This document shows positions 1 through 7,933 of a stretch of 64,000 nucleotides of DNA, piece by piece. Source of the DNA: Candidatus Coatesiibacteriota bacterium (GTDB lineage Bacteria; JAFGND01). Every line of letters begins with the position of its first letter. Position 1 is the stretch's first letter. The notes beneath the pieces were generated by a model. It saw nothing but the letters and a program-made list of their open reading frames with translations, had not been told where the DNA came from and searched no databases. The stretch lies in NCBI GenBank assembly GCA_016927185.1, contig JAFGND010000035.1:1-64000 (forward strand). Reading direction: 5' to 3'. Made by a program: the position numbers and the translations under genes.

Positions 1-21
1 TAATTACATTACTTTTACCAT

Positions 22-51
22 AAAAGTATACAAAAGTATATAAAAGTAGTA
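22..51. repeat. Three 10-nt direct repeats (AAAAGTA core)
   Basis: Three consecutive copies of AAAAGTATAC / AAAAGTATAT / AAAAGTAGTA run at 22-31, 32-41 and 42-51. They are flanked by inverted ACTTTT blocks at 11-16 and 52-57. They could be operator-like iterons for a gene left of the window or a simple AT-rich duplication. No reading frame is associated with them. Confidence 0.5.
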
Positions 52-235
52 ACTTTTGAGACCTTTTCTTTATAATTATATAGTGAAATTAATATCTCCT
101 GTATGCATCAGGAAAGAATAGTGAGATTAGCTGTTTTATATAATTCCTCTTGTTCATATTAAAAAGAGACTCTTATCAGTAAATCATCAGGAATGGTTTT
201 CCTTATAATTATTTGAGGAGGAAAATTATATTAAC

Positions 236-455
236 CTCACCCCGTCTTCCAGACTCCCCTCTCCTACAAGGAGAGGGGCTAGGGGAGAGGTTCATGCAAA
301 TTGGCAGGGGGTAAGGTTTTATTCCTAGCCATCATCCTCAATCCTTCTCCCCCAAGGAGAAGGAAGAAGCTAGCAGCTAATCCACCATTCCCCTCTCCTT
401 GCAGGAGAGGGGGTTAGGGGTGAGGTTCATACAAAGAGGGGATAAATAGGGTGAG
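236..455. repeat. GC-rich hairpin repeat cluster
   Basis: The non-coding stretch 1-586 is AT-rich except here. Two near-identical units at 256-300 and 390-435 each begin with a perfect 9-bp hairpin (CCCCTCTCC / GGAGAGGGG; stems 256-264/270-278 and 390-398/404-412) and continue with a (t)AGGGG(a/t)GAGGTTCAT tail. A degenerate third hairpin, CCTTCTCC..GGAGAAGG, lies near 344-363. Such CTCTCC/GGAGAG repeats are dispersed intergenic elements in many bacterial genomes. No transposase is present. The rest of 1-586 shows no gene. Confidence 0.75.
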
Positions 456-559
456 GTTTCTATTCAGGAGGAGCTTCTGGTGAGGGCTTCGATCTCCATC
501 CCTCATCATTATATTGAGTATTGCTCTTGTAATCATCTGTTAATATTCTTTAGAGGGCA

Positions 560-580
560 GGGGAAATTAAAAATTTCCCC
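560..580 (-). terminator. Hairpin after glmS
   Basis: Perfect 9-bp inverted repeat GGGGAAATT / AATTTCCCC with a 3-nt loop, starting 7 nt beyond the glmS stop codon. There is no clear U tract on the minus strand, so it may terminate inefficiently or only stabilise the transcript end. Confidence 0.45.
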
Positions 581-586
581 GATTTC

Positions 587-2410
587 TCATTCAACAGTAA
601 CACTCTTTGCAAGATGTCTTGGCTGATCCACTGGCTTTCCAAGCAGTTTCGCAACATAATATGCAAGAAGCTGGAGAGGAACTACTGTAAGAAATGGAGT
701 AAACATCTCGCGAGATTCTGGTATATAAATTACATCATCAGCCATTTCCTTTACCCTTGTATCCCCCTCAGTTGCAATACAGAACACCTTGCACGTTCTT
801 GCCTTGACTTCCTGAAGATTAGAGAAAACCTTATCATAAAGCTCATCTTTCGGGATTATGAACATGACTGGCATATCCTTGTCCAGTAATGAAATAGGAC
901 CATGCTTTAGCTCAGCTGCAGAATAACCTTCAGCATGAATATAAGTTATCTCTTTCAGTTTCAGCGCACCTTCCAGAGCTATTGGGTAATGAAGTCCTCT
1001 TCCAAGAAAGAGGAAATTCTTGTAATTCTTTGCTTTCTGTGCTATTGACTTTATATGATCCATCTGAGCGAGTATTTTATCCATATTGCTTGAGAGCGCT
1101 TCGAATTCTGAAATCCATTGCATGCCGACAGATGGAGATAGATTACGGCTTCTGCCAATAAGTAAAGTGAAAAGCGCAAGCACTGCAAGCTGGGATGTGA
1201 ATGCCTTTGTTGATGCAACTGCAATTTCAGGTCCTGCATGAAGATAGACTCCCCCGTCTGAAAGCCTAGCTATGGTTGAACCTGCAACATTGCAAATGCC
1301 ATATACCTTTCCACCCTTTATTTTTATTTCTTGCATGGCTCCAATAGTATCTTTAGTCTCTCCGCTCTGACTTATTGCAAAATAAAGAGTATCAGCACGT
1401 ACTACAGGATTTCTGTATCTGAATTCACTCGCTATTTCGCATCTGCAAGGGATTCTGACATAATTCTCAAGCCACATTGCCCCAATCATTGCTGCATGAA
1501 GACTTGTACCGCATGCAACGAAATGTATCTCTTTTATCTGCTCCAATTCAGATGTCCTCATATTAAGACCATCAAGCTTGCTTGTTGCAAATTCCTTCAA
1601 TATCCTTCCCTTCATGGTCTTGCCTATGCTTTCTGGTTGTTCGAAAATCTCCTTTTCCATGAAATCCTTGAATCCCTTTTTCTCCATTTCAACAAGATCC
1701 CAGTCAATCTTGTCTATGGTCTTCTGGATCTCTCCTGATTCAAAATGATATGTTCTGTAAGAATTCGCTGTAAGTACTGCAAGCTCCCTGTCTTCAAGAT
1801 AAATCACGTTTCTTGTATACGCTGCAAGTGCGTTTACATCTGAAGCAACATACATTGCATCTTCTCCAATTCCAAGAACTAGCGGTGACCCATTTCTTAC
1901 AGCAATTATCTTGTCAGGCTCTTTAGCTGAAAGAATGACAAGACCATATGGTCCTTCAAGATACCTGAGAGATTCTCTCACTGCTGACAGAAGATCATTA
2001 TCATAGCATTTTTCAATCAAGTGTGCAAGTATCTCAGAATCAGTATCAGAAGTGAATTTATGTCCTTCTTCAAGCAGCTTTGCCTTGAGAATAGAATAAT
2101 TCTCAATAACTCCATTATGAACAATACTGAGATTGTTGTTACAGTCGTTATGTGGATGAGAATTGTTATCTGAAGGTTCTCCATGTGTTGCCCATCTCGT
2201 ATGACCTATCAATGCTGTACTGTTGATATTGCCTGGAATATTCTTTTCCAGTATATGAATAGTGCCTTTCTTTTTATAAGTTTTTATCTTGCTATTCTCT
2301 ATATAACTTATTCCCGCACTATCATAACCACGGTATTCCAGTCTTTTCAAACCCTGGATAATGAAAGGTAAACCATTAGTTTTACCTATATAACCTGTAA
2401 TTCCGCACAT
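587..2410 (-). CDS. glmS: Glutamine--fructose-6-phosphate aminotransferase (isomerizing)
   Basis: GlmS makes glucosamine-6-phosphate from fructose-6-phosphate and glutamine, the first step towards UDP-GlcNAc for peptidoglycan and lipopolysaccharide. The 607-residue length is normal. The protein begins MCGITGYIG, giving the N-terminal nucleophile Cys2 of class II glutamine amidotransferases. Two SIS sugar-isomerase domains follow, with the motif CGTSLHAA, and the C-terminus LAKSVTVE is the family signature. A strong GGAGGG ribosome-binding site precedes the ATG and overlaps the end of the small upstream gene, so the two are probably co-translated. No glmS ribozyme can sit upstream because only 9 nt separate the genes. 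Confidence 0.97.
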   Translation of the reverse strand: MCGITGYIGKTNGLPFIIQGLKRLEYRGYDSAGISYIENSKIKTYKKKGTIHILEKNIPGNINSTALIGHTRWATHGEPSDNNSHPHNDCNNNLSIVHNGVIENYSILKAKLLEEGHKFTSDTDSEILAHLIEKCYDNDLLSAVRESLRYLEGPYGLVILSAKEPDKIIAVRNGSPLVLGIGEDAMYVASDVNALAAYTRNVIYLEDRELAVLTANSYRTYHFESGEIQKTIDKIDWDLVEMEKKGFKDFMEKEIFEQPESIGKTMKGRILKEFATSKLDGLNMRTSELEQIKEIHFVACGTSLHAAMIGAMWLENYVRIPCRCEIASEFRYRNPVVRADTLYFAISQSGETKDTIGAMQEIKIKGGKVYGICNVAGSTIARLSDGGVYLHAGPEIAVASTKAFTSQLAVLALFTLLIGRSRNLSPSVGMQWISEFEALSSNMDKILAQMDHIKSIAQKAKNYKNFLFLGRGLHYPIALEGALKLKEITYIHAEGYSAAELKHGPISLLDKDMPVMFIIPKDELYDKVFSNLQEVKARTCKVFCIATEGDTRVKEMADDVIYIPESREMFTPFLTVVPLQLLAYYVAKLLGKPVDQPRHLAKSVTVE

Positions 2411-2419
2411 TTTTCCCTC

Positions 2420-2668
2420 CTATCCGTAAATAATACGTCTTATCTGCCTGAGCGATAATGGTTTTGATTTGAATCTCAAGTTCTTTATCTCATTCTGAAT
2501 GATTACATAAATTTGATCATTTTTCAAGTCTTTAGACAATTCATTGTGTCTTTTTGTTATATATTCCTCTAATGTCAAATCAAGTGCAGAAAAGACTTCT
2601 TCAAGCACTTTTTTAGACTTGTCTGATGAAAGTCCGGTTATAAAAGAAATTCTCTCTATGATTTTCAC
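2420..2668 (-). CDS. Small unknown protein upstream of glmS
   Basis: An 82-residue, charged, mostly helical protein of unknown function. The start is GTG. There is no Shine-Dalgarno sequence. A TTGCAT -35-like element, a 16-nt spacer and a TATACT -10-like element end 7 nt before the GTG, which would make the transcript leaderless. Its stop lies 9 nt before glmS and the glmS ribosome-binding site overlaps its end, so it is the first gene of a two-gene unit. The N-terminal helix-turn pattern (SFITGLSSDKSKKVLEEVF) loosely recalls HU-like or chaperone-like helical bundles, but I cannot assign a family. Confidence 0.7.
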   Translation of the reverse strand: MKIIERISFITGLSSDKSKKVLEEVFSALDLTLEEYITKRHNELSKDLKNDQIYVIIQNEIKNLRFKSKPLSLRQIRRIIYG

Positions 2669-2754
2669 AAAGCAAAGTATAATATCCTGTTTTTTTTATG
2701 CAAGAGATTTGCCCGAATTCGGGTAAATAGCTATCTGAAAAGATTTATGGCTAG

Positions 2755-4878
2755 CTAATCTTCTTCTTCCAGATCAGGTCTCATAACATTTTTAATGGTT
2801 TTTTCTGTATGTTTTATGTTTCTGGGAATTACTGAGGCATTTGGGTCGGGACTATATGGTTTGAAATACGAATAATCAAAGTCTGGATGATATATCTGGG
2901 CAACCTGATTAGGCTGGTATATATAGACTTTGTAATTCTTGAAATACTGGGAAACCTCGTAATCCCTTTTCTCATTCTGCTGCTTAACAAACAAAAGTTT
3001 GTTTTTGAATTCAAGATCATTTAACAAGAAACCAGGACCATAAACTGAATACCAGACCAATCCATAGGTTTTCTGATCATAAGGAATTACAAAAACAAGT
3101 CCATTATCTATTTTATTCTTTTTCAGGTCTTTGTATAGTTTATCTCCTATCCCATGAAGATTCTGGCTGTGCCTTTCCAGAAGAGCAAATCCGCTTACAG
3201 GCAAGATCAATATAAATCCTGTCACAAGCATGATTTTTACCAGTCTTATATTGAATCCCTTGAGAACGTCTATCCAGAGTGTATTCTCAAGCAAGGTGAA
3301 CAAGCCAGCTGCAGAAAAAATGAAAATAAATGGAACCAATTCAAAGTAGAATCTTGCAGACCAGTTTGTCCCTCCATAAAAGAAATACCATGAATATGCG
3401 AATACATAAATCAAGCATCCTGCAAGCAATACATAATCGGTCTCTTTCAGTTTATTGTAAATGAAGTAAATCAGGATAAAAAGCAATCCGGGAATTCCCC
3501 AGCTGAAAAGATCATGATTAAGTCCTCTTAAATTATGCATTGTATTTGATATAGCTTTATTGATGGAATGCCCGTAACTTCCATAAGTAGCCCATAATCC
3601 GCTTTCACTGGAAAATCCAAGTGAGTTTATTTCATGACCGAAATAGATCTTTGTATACTTGCTTACAGGGAACAAGAGCGGATCTCCTGTCTGATTGTAA
3701 TTATAATACATTGTGAAGGCAAGGGCAATACAAGGTCCTGCAAGAAACAGTAACAAATCCAGTATGGTTTTTTTCTTGAATTGCTTTATTATCAGATACA
3801 ATAATGGGATACCCATTACAATTCCACTCAGAGGCCTTATCAGATATGCGTAACCTGTCAATAAACCTGGAATTAAGGTAGAAAGCAAAACATTCCTGTC
3901 TTTATAATTGAAATAGCAGAAATAAGCAATCAAGATCATCAGCATGCATGATGGATGGCTCATGAAAGAGGGAGTCATGAAAATGAACCAAGGTGAAAAA
4001 ACTGCCAGAATCGCTGCCAGTCTTGCTGTTCTTTCATTATAGAGCAATGCTCCCAGCCTGTAAATGAAAAACAGAGTTATAGCACTTATTATTATATTTG
4101 TTAGCCAGGGAGCTTTCAGGAATGCTCCTATAGAAAGTATTAATGGCCAGCCAGGAGTGAAGGTTGAATAGACTTTTTCAGCCGTATATATCCAGTAATA
4201 ATTTATTGCATCAGCAAAAGGGAAGGATCCTAAATGAAATTTACCGGATGCAAAGATCCTGGCCTGTAATAAATAGCTGATTTCGTCTTCAATTCTGGGC
4301 ATTTGCTTGAAAATGAATATAGAGATGAACAAAGAAAAAACGAAATAAATAATATATAACCTCAGTAGGAAATTCTTCCTGCTTGATGAAAAGAAAAAAC
4401 TTCTCGTTTTTTCAAAAGTGTTCTCGAAAATGAATTTCAAAGGATTTGCTGCCATAAGGAAGACAAGTGAAAGGAAACCTGAAATATCAATAGCGAAACC
4501 TTGCATCATAAGTACCCGCCATTTGGTTTTTCCAGTAAAAACAACGGTATACAAATCAAAGCTTATCATTATTATCCAGAGGAATAATAGAGATAGCAGA
4601 ACATATTTTCTTTCTATGAATAGTCTCCATAAGTTTTTAAATAAAAGTCTTGCTACTGGATGATATCTGAAAAGAACCAGAAGGGAGACAATTATGAATA
4701 TGAAAAAAAGCAAGGCTAATGGATATCTGTAAACTATCAATAAATCAGGTTTTATAAAGATCTTCAGCAATACACTTGAGAAGAAAAAGGTCTTCTTTGC
4801 ATAACCGAAGAATTGCATGCAAAAATATATAGATAAGTAAGCTAAAGCAAATAAGAAGAAAACTATGCGCTTTAACAT
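2755..4878 (-). CDS. Polytopic membrane glycosyltransferase (PMT/ArnT-like)
   Basis: A 707-residue integral membrane protein with about a dozen hydrophobic segments in the N-terminal 520 residues and a soluble C-terminal domain. Residues 195-212 contain the acidic motif RIEDEISYLLQARIFASG (E197-D198-E199). This is the catalytic first periplasmic loop typical of GT39/GT83 (GT-C fold) enzymes, which transfer sugars from polyprenyl-phosphate donors to protein or lipid A. The acceptor cannot be told from sequence. It is transcribed alone. A CTTGACC box lies 38 nt before the ATG with TTCTAT nearer the start and no Shine-Dalgarno, suggesting a leaderless mRNA. Confidence 0.75.
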   Translation of the reverse strand: MLKRIVFFLFALAYLSIYFCMQFFGYAKKTFFFSSVLLKIFIKPDLLIVYRYPLALLFFIFIIVSLLVLFRYHPVARLLFKNLWRLFIERKYVLLSLLFLWIIMISFDLYTVVFTGKTKWRVLMMQGFAIDISGFLSLVFLMAANPLKFIFENTFEKTRSFFFSSSRKNFLLRLYIIYFVFSLFISIFIFKQMPRIEDEISYLLQARIFASGKFHLGSFPFADAINYYWIYTAEKVYSTFTPGWPLILSIGAFLKAPWLTNIIISAITLFFIYRLGALLYNERTARLAAILAVFSPWFIFMTPSFMSHPSCMLMILIAYFCYFNYKDRNVLLSTLIPGLLTGYAYLIRPLSGIVMGIPLLYLIIKQFKKKTILDLLLFLAGPCIALAFTMYYNYNQTGDPLLFPVSKYTKIYFGHEINSLGFSSESGLWATYGSYGHSINKAISNTMHNLRGLNHDLFSWGIPGLLFILIYFIYNKLKETDYVLLAGCLIYVFAYSWYFFYGGTNWSARFYFELVPFIFIFSAAGLFTLLENTLWIDVLKGFNIRLVKIMLVTGFILILPVSGFALLERHSQNLHGIGDKLYKDLKKNKIDNGLVFVIPYDQKTYGLVWYSVYGPGFLLNDLEFKNKLLFVKQQNEKRDYEVSQYFKNYKVYIYQPNQVAQIYHPDFDYSYFKPYSPDPNASVIPRNIKHTEKTIKNVMRPDLEEED

Positions 4879-4910
4879 ATGAAAGATAGAACCCTGTAAT
4901 GACCAAGTCA

Positions 4911-4917
4911 GGTCAAG
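4911..4917 (-). promoter_or_regulatory. CTTGAC-box promoter of the membrane glycosyltransferase
   Basis: On the minus strand CTTGACC lies with its TTG 38 nt before the ATG at 4878, and TTCTAT ends about 7 nt before that ATG. Spacing is longer than the classical 17 nt. No ribosome-binding site lies between them. Confidence 0.4.
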
Positions 4918-4977
4918 AAAAATATAAGAAAAATATAATGCAACTAAAATAGATTTGTTTATTTGTATGCTTGGATT

Positions 4978-5010
4978 AACAGAAAGGGAGCAGCCTATCT
5001 ACTCCCTGTT
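4978..5010. terminator. Hairpin downstream of icd
   Basis: Inverted repeat AACA...GGGAG / CTCCC TGTT with a 4-nt bulge and an 11-nt loop, placed just beyond the end of the isocitrate dehydrogenase gene. On the minus strand it is followed by a short T-rich run (TTTCTGTTAAT), consistent with an intrinsic terminator of icd. Confidence 0.5.
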
Positions 5011-5014
5011 CAGT

Positions 5015-6205
5015 TTATAACTTGCCTGCTACTGCGTCTATGAATTCTTCAGTAGAAGCATATTTATCTGGTTTGGGATCAGCCAGCAGAAACAAATCCT
5101 TAGTCATAATCCCTGATTCAATTGTTTCCTTTACTGAATACTCAATCTTTCTAGCAAATTCTGTAAGGTTTTTATTGTTATCGAGTTGCCCACGCTTTCC
5201 AATAGCACCTGTCCATGCAAAAATACTTGCAACTGAGTTTGTACTTGTCGGATTACCCTTCTGGTATTCCCTGAAATGCCTTGTAACAGTTCCATGAGCT
5301 GCTTCATATTCAAACAACCCATCTGGAGAGACTAAAACTGAAGTCATCATCCCGAGACTTCCAAAACCTGCTGCTACCATATCACTCATTACATCACCAT
5401 CATAATTCATGCAAGCCCAGAGAATTCCTCCCTCGTTCTTTATGACTTGTGCAACAGCATCATCAATCAACAAATAGCGGTACATGACATCTGCTTCCTT
5501 CAGTCTGTCTTCATTCTTTTTTACTTCTTCATTGAATATATCACGGAAATATGCGTGATATGTCTTACTGATAGTATCTTTTGTTGCAAACCAGAGAGGT
5601 AATTTTTCACTTATTGCATAATTAATACAGCTTCTTGCAAAACTCCTTATTGATTTCTCAGTATTATGTATACCCATTACAACTCCACCACCTTTGAAAG
5701 AGTGAATTTCTTTTGTTATTCTCTCTTCAGAATTCTCTGGAGTGAAACATATTTTGGCTATTCCTGCTTCATTGATAAGTATTTCTATATTTTTGTAAAT
5801 GTCTCCATATGCATGACGACCTATATGTATGGGTTTTTTCCATGATCGAACGAATGGAGGAATGTTCTTCATGATTATTGGGTTTCTGAAAACAGTCCCA
5901 TCAAGAATTCCCCTGATTGTTCCATTTGGACTTGGCCATTGTTTTTTCAATCCGAATTCCTTTACCCTGTCAGCATTTGGGGTTATTGTTGCACATTTGC
6001 AGCCAACTCCGTACTTTTTTATTGCTTCTGCAGCGTCTTTTGTTATCTGATCATCTGTTCTGTCTCTTTCTGTTATACTCAAATCATAATACTCGGTTTT
6101 CAGATTGATAAAAGGTTTTAACAAGCACTCTTTTATCATACTCCAGATCACCCTTGTCATTTCATCTCCATCAATCTCGACAATAGGAATCTTCATTTCA
6201 AGCAT
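5015..6205 (-). CDS. icd: NADP-dependent isocitrate dehydrogenase, eukaryotic (homodimer) type
   Basis: Oxidatively decarboxylates isocitrate to 2-oxoglutarate with NADP. It is 396 residues long. The N-terminus [15 protein letters not shown] and the motifs [20 protein letters not shown] and [16 protein letters not shown] place it in the subfamily II IDHs found in mitochondria and some bacteria, not the E. coli type. The start is fixed by GGAGG 6 nt upstream. A CTTGACA box lies 58 nt upstream. A hairpin follows the gene. No other TCA-cycle gene is nearby. Confidence 0.95.
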   Translation of the reverse strand: MLEMKIPIVEIDGDEMTRVIWSMIKECLLKPFINLKTEYYDLSITERDRTDDQITKDAAEAIKKYGVGCKCATITPNADRVKEFGLKKQWPSPNGTIRGILDGTVFRNPIIMKNIPPFVRSWKKPIHIGRHAYGDIYKNIEILINEAGIAKICFTPENSEERITKEIHSFKGGGVVMGIHNTEKSIRSFARSCINYAISEKLPLWFATKDTISKTYHAYFRDIFNEEVKKNEDRLKEADVMYRYLLIDDAVAQVIKNEGGILWACMNYDGDVMSDMVAAGFGSLGMMTSVLVSPDGLFEYEAAHGTVTRHFREYQKGNPTSTNSVASIFAWTGAIGKRGQLDNNKNLTEFARKIEYSVKETIESGIMTKDLFLLADPKPDKYASTEEFIDAVAGKL

Positions 6206-6257
6206 TTTCTACCTCCATTAATAATTGACTTTTCTGAACTCTTAAAAAGCATTGTTA

Positions 6258-6264
6258 TGTCAAG
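6258..6264 (-). promoter_or_regulatory. CTTGACA box upstream of icd
   Basis: Minus-strand CTTGACA with its TTG 58 nt from the icd ATG, leaving room for a short leader that carries the GGAGG ribosome-binding site. No good -10 element is visible at 17 nt. Confidence 0.4.
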
Positions 6265-6386
6265 TGAATTAAAAGAATAAAAAAAATACAATTTCAGTCG
6301 AGTCTATTGAAATCTTGATAATACATAATATAATAGGAAATGATTTCTGATTTAATTAAGGGAAATAGTTTCCATAAGACTATTAT

Positions 6387-6431
6387 CTTGACTATATATA
6401 GTCGTATGATGGTTTTGGCATATTTCTTGCT
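6387..6431 (+). promoter_or_regulatory. Palindromic operator and sigma-54-like promoter
   Basis: A perfect 14-bp palindrome GACTATATATAGTC spans 6390-6403 and overlaps a CTTGACT box at 6387-6393. Downstream, 6415-6431 reads TTGGCATATTTCTTGCT. It has GG and GC exactly 10 nt apart, which matches the sigma-54 -24/-12 consensus TTGGCA-N6-TTGCW. A DtxR-family repressor gene begins about 270 bp downstream and could bind the palindrome. This is inferred from position only; DtxR-family operators are palindromes of this size class. Confidence 0.45.
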
Positions 6432-6458
6432 TATTAGATAATAATTAAGGAGGAAAAA

Positions 6459-6617
6459 ATGGTTTACAAAGGCAGATACTATGGATGGGGTTGGTTATTC
6501 GCCCTTCTCTGGTTACTTGTTTATTTCTTGTGGCCTTTCAAATCGACAGCAAGCACTGAATCAGATTATCCTTCTTCCTCGGTAAGTAATGAAATAATTG
6601 AAAGGAATTTCAATTAA
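6459..6617 (+). CDS. Small membrane protein (52 aa)
   Basis: A 52-codon gene with an excellent AAGGAGG ribosome-binding site ahead of the ATG. Residues 9-26 form one Trp/Leu-rich transmembrane segment (GWGWLFALLWLLVYFLWPF). The short basic N-terminus (KGRYY) would be cytoplasmic and the Ser/Glu-rich tail of about 25 residues would face outside. No homologue is recognised. It lies directly behind the palindrome/sigma-54-like region and before the DtxR-like gene, so it is a candidate target of that repressor. Confidence 0.65.
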   Translation: MVYKGRYYGWGWLFALLWLLVYFLWPFKSTASTESDYPSSSVSNEIIERNFN

Positions 6618-6640
6618 TAGAAAACTATTTCAATAAATCA

Positions 6641-6662
6641 CTTGACATAACATTCTATATAG
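6641..6662 (+). promoter_or_regulatory. CTTGACA promoter of the DtxR-like gene
   Basis: CTTGACA (6641-6647) is followed after 8 nt by TATATAG (6656-6662). The TTG is 35 nt before the ATC codon at 6677, where the conserved N-terminus of the regulator appears to begin. No Shine-Dalgarno is present, so the transcript may be leaderless. Confidence 0.4.
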
Positions 6663-6676
6663 CGTTTCAAGAAACC

Positions 6677-7120
6677 ATCAAAAAAATTAGTTCTAGATCA
6701 GAAGATTATTTGGAAGCAATAACTATTTTATCTCGAAATAGAAAAGCAGTCCGAATAAAAGAAATAAGTGAGTTTTTGGGGGTATCCAAACCTTCTGCAA
6801 ATGCTGCAATGAAATCATTGGCTGATAAAGGACTGGTAATCCACGAAAAATATGGTCATATTTACCTTACAGAAAAAGGGATGAGGCTTGGAAATAGTAT
6901 TTATGCAAAACATGAGATGCTTCTAAGCTTTCTTGTTGATATATTATGTGTCCCCAAGGAAATAGCAATAAAAGATGCATGTAAACTTGAACATGGTATG
7001 AGTAATATTACAATGGAGAATTTCTCAGTTTTCGTAAGTTTTATAAAAAACTCAGATATAGATTCCAGATCAATTATAGACTTGTTCAAATCTTACAAGG
7101 GAACAGACACGGACAAATGA
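6677..7120 (+). CDS. DtxR/MntR-family metal-dependent transcriptional repressor
   Basis: A winged-helix repressor. RSEDYLEAITIL is the canonical DtxR/MntR N-terminal helix, followed by KAVRIKEISEFLGVSKPSAN (helix-turn-helix) and the dimerisation helices carrying metal ligands (CKLEHGMS). The family represses metal-uptake genes when Mn(II) or Fe(II) is bound. The conserved ISSRSEDYLEA segment lies upstream of the first ordinary start codon (TTG, 6710). The reading frame is open back to ATC at 6677 and no ATG, GTG or TTG is available there. I therefore place the start near 6677, possibly a non-canonical ATC or ATT codon. It has ATGA overlap with the phosphatase gene. Confidence 0.8.
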   Translation: MKKISSRSEDYLEAITILSRNRKAVRIKEISEFLGVSKPSANAAMKSLADKGLVIHEKYGHIYLTEKGMRLGNSIYAKHEMLLSFLVDILCVPKEIAIKDACKLEHGMSNITMENFSVFVSFIKNSDIDSRSIIDLFKSYKGTDTDK

Positions 7121-7728
7121 ACATTTTCATTGCTCTTTTTGTATTGCTTATGGCAATAGATGGCAAGGTAGAGAAAGATTTCAATAATGATAATCATCCT
7201 TATAATTACAGAATTATTGATGGTTTCTTACATTGTGGAGGAACACCTTTATCTCCATCATACCAAAATTCAAACAAAGAAGTATTGGCAATTCTCAAGT
7301 ATTTGAAAAGCAAGGGTGTAGAATATGTCATCACTCTAGATGGTTCTTCGAGATCAAGAAAGAGGCTTCCTGGTCTTATCCAACAGGCTGGATTGAAGCA
7401 GATAAGACTATATATGAATGCTTCTAAAGTACCTACTGAGAAAGAATGGGCTAAACTCAAGAAACTTATGAATTCAAGAAAAGGCATATATGTTCATTGT
7501 ACATGGGGTGCAGACAGAACTGGAGCGATTATAGCTAGATATCTTGTTGATATAAAAGGCTATAGTGGAGAGAAAGCCTGGAAAGCAGTTATATCAAAAG
7601 GTTCTCATGCAGGTCCTAAAGGTGGCTTCAAGAAAAATCCTTCATATAGAAAACTGCTTCTATTCTTCTGGAAAGATGTATGTAAGGAATCACCTTCTGT
7701 TGCTGAGATTTACAATATAACAGAATGA
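7117..7728 (+). CDS. Exported dual-specificity/tyrosine phosphatase-like protein
   Basis: 203 residues with a hydrophobic N-terminal signal (MNIFIALFVLLMAIDG). The protein tyrosine phosphatase loop is VHCTWGADRTG, with nucleophile C128 and R134 (CX5R), plus an upstream general-acid-region candidate (TLDGSSRS). It is expected to hydrolyse phosphate monoesters outside the cytoplasm; the substrate is unknown. Related bacterial DSPs act on phosphoproteins, phosphoinositides or tRNA-like substrates. It overlaps both the repressor gene (ATGA) and the following 49-codon gene (ATGA), so all three are translationally coupled. Confidence 0.8.
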   Translation: MNIFIALFVLLMAIDGKVEKDFNNDNHPYNYRIIDGFLHCGGTPLSPSYQNSNKEVLAILKYLKSKGVEYVITLDGSSRSRKRLPGLIQQAGLKQIRLYMNASKVPTEKEWAKLKKLMNSRKGIYVHCTWGADRTGAIIARYLVDIKGYSGEKAWKAVISKGSHAGPKGGFKKNPSYRKLLLFFWKDVCKESPSVAEIYNITE

Positions 7729-7874
7729 AGCTATTACTGAACGCATTTTATTGGCAGTTTTTTGCAATAGTTTTTCCCCTGAGATTATTGCTTTATTTTA
7801 TATACTGGAAAATAATGTTTATCTGGGAAATACTACTTCTTCCTTTAAGAATAGTCTTGAAGTGCATTTTTTGA
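7725..7874 (+). CDS. Small membrane protein (49 aa) coupled to the phosphatase
   Basis: A 49-codon frame whose ATG overlaps the TGA of the phosphatase gene (ATGA). The product is almost wholly hydrophobic with scattered aromatic and basic residues (FYWQFFAIVFPLRLLLYFIY), fitting one or two membrane helices. The stop codon falls inside the loop of the downstream terminator hairpin. The overlap and composition make it a likely real gene. No family is recognised. Confidence 0.55.
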   Translation: MKLLLNAFYWQFFAIVFPLRLLLYFIYWKIMFIWEILLLPLRIVLKCIF

Positions 7875-7893
7875 AAAAACAAAATGCACTTCA
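7858..7893. terminator. Bidirectional terminator between convergent genes
   Basis: A perfect 13-bp stem TGAAGTGCATTTT / AAAATGCACTTCA with a 10-nt A-rich loop, between the plus-strand phosphatase cluster and the minus-strand Tat-signal gene. The stem base is T-rich on both strands, so it can act in both directions. Confidence 0.75.
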
Positions 7894-7933
7894 GTATCCT
7901 TTGAGTTTTTAGCAAAATGCTTAAAGAGGATCT

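Noticed and set aside
1331-1738. 135-codon open frame on the plus strand opposite glmS
   Set aside because: It lies entirely antisense to a strongly conserved enzyme, has no ribosome-binding site and no recognisable motif; a composition shadow.
7751-7768. Second sigma-54-like site TTGGCAGTTTTTTGCAA
   Set aside because: The GG-to-GC distance is 9 nt rather than the required 10, and it lies inside the small membrane gene.
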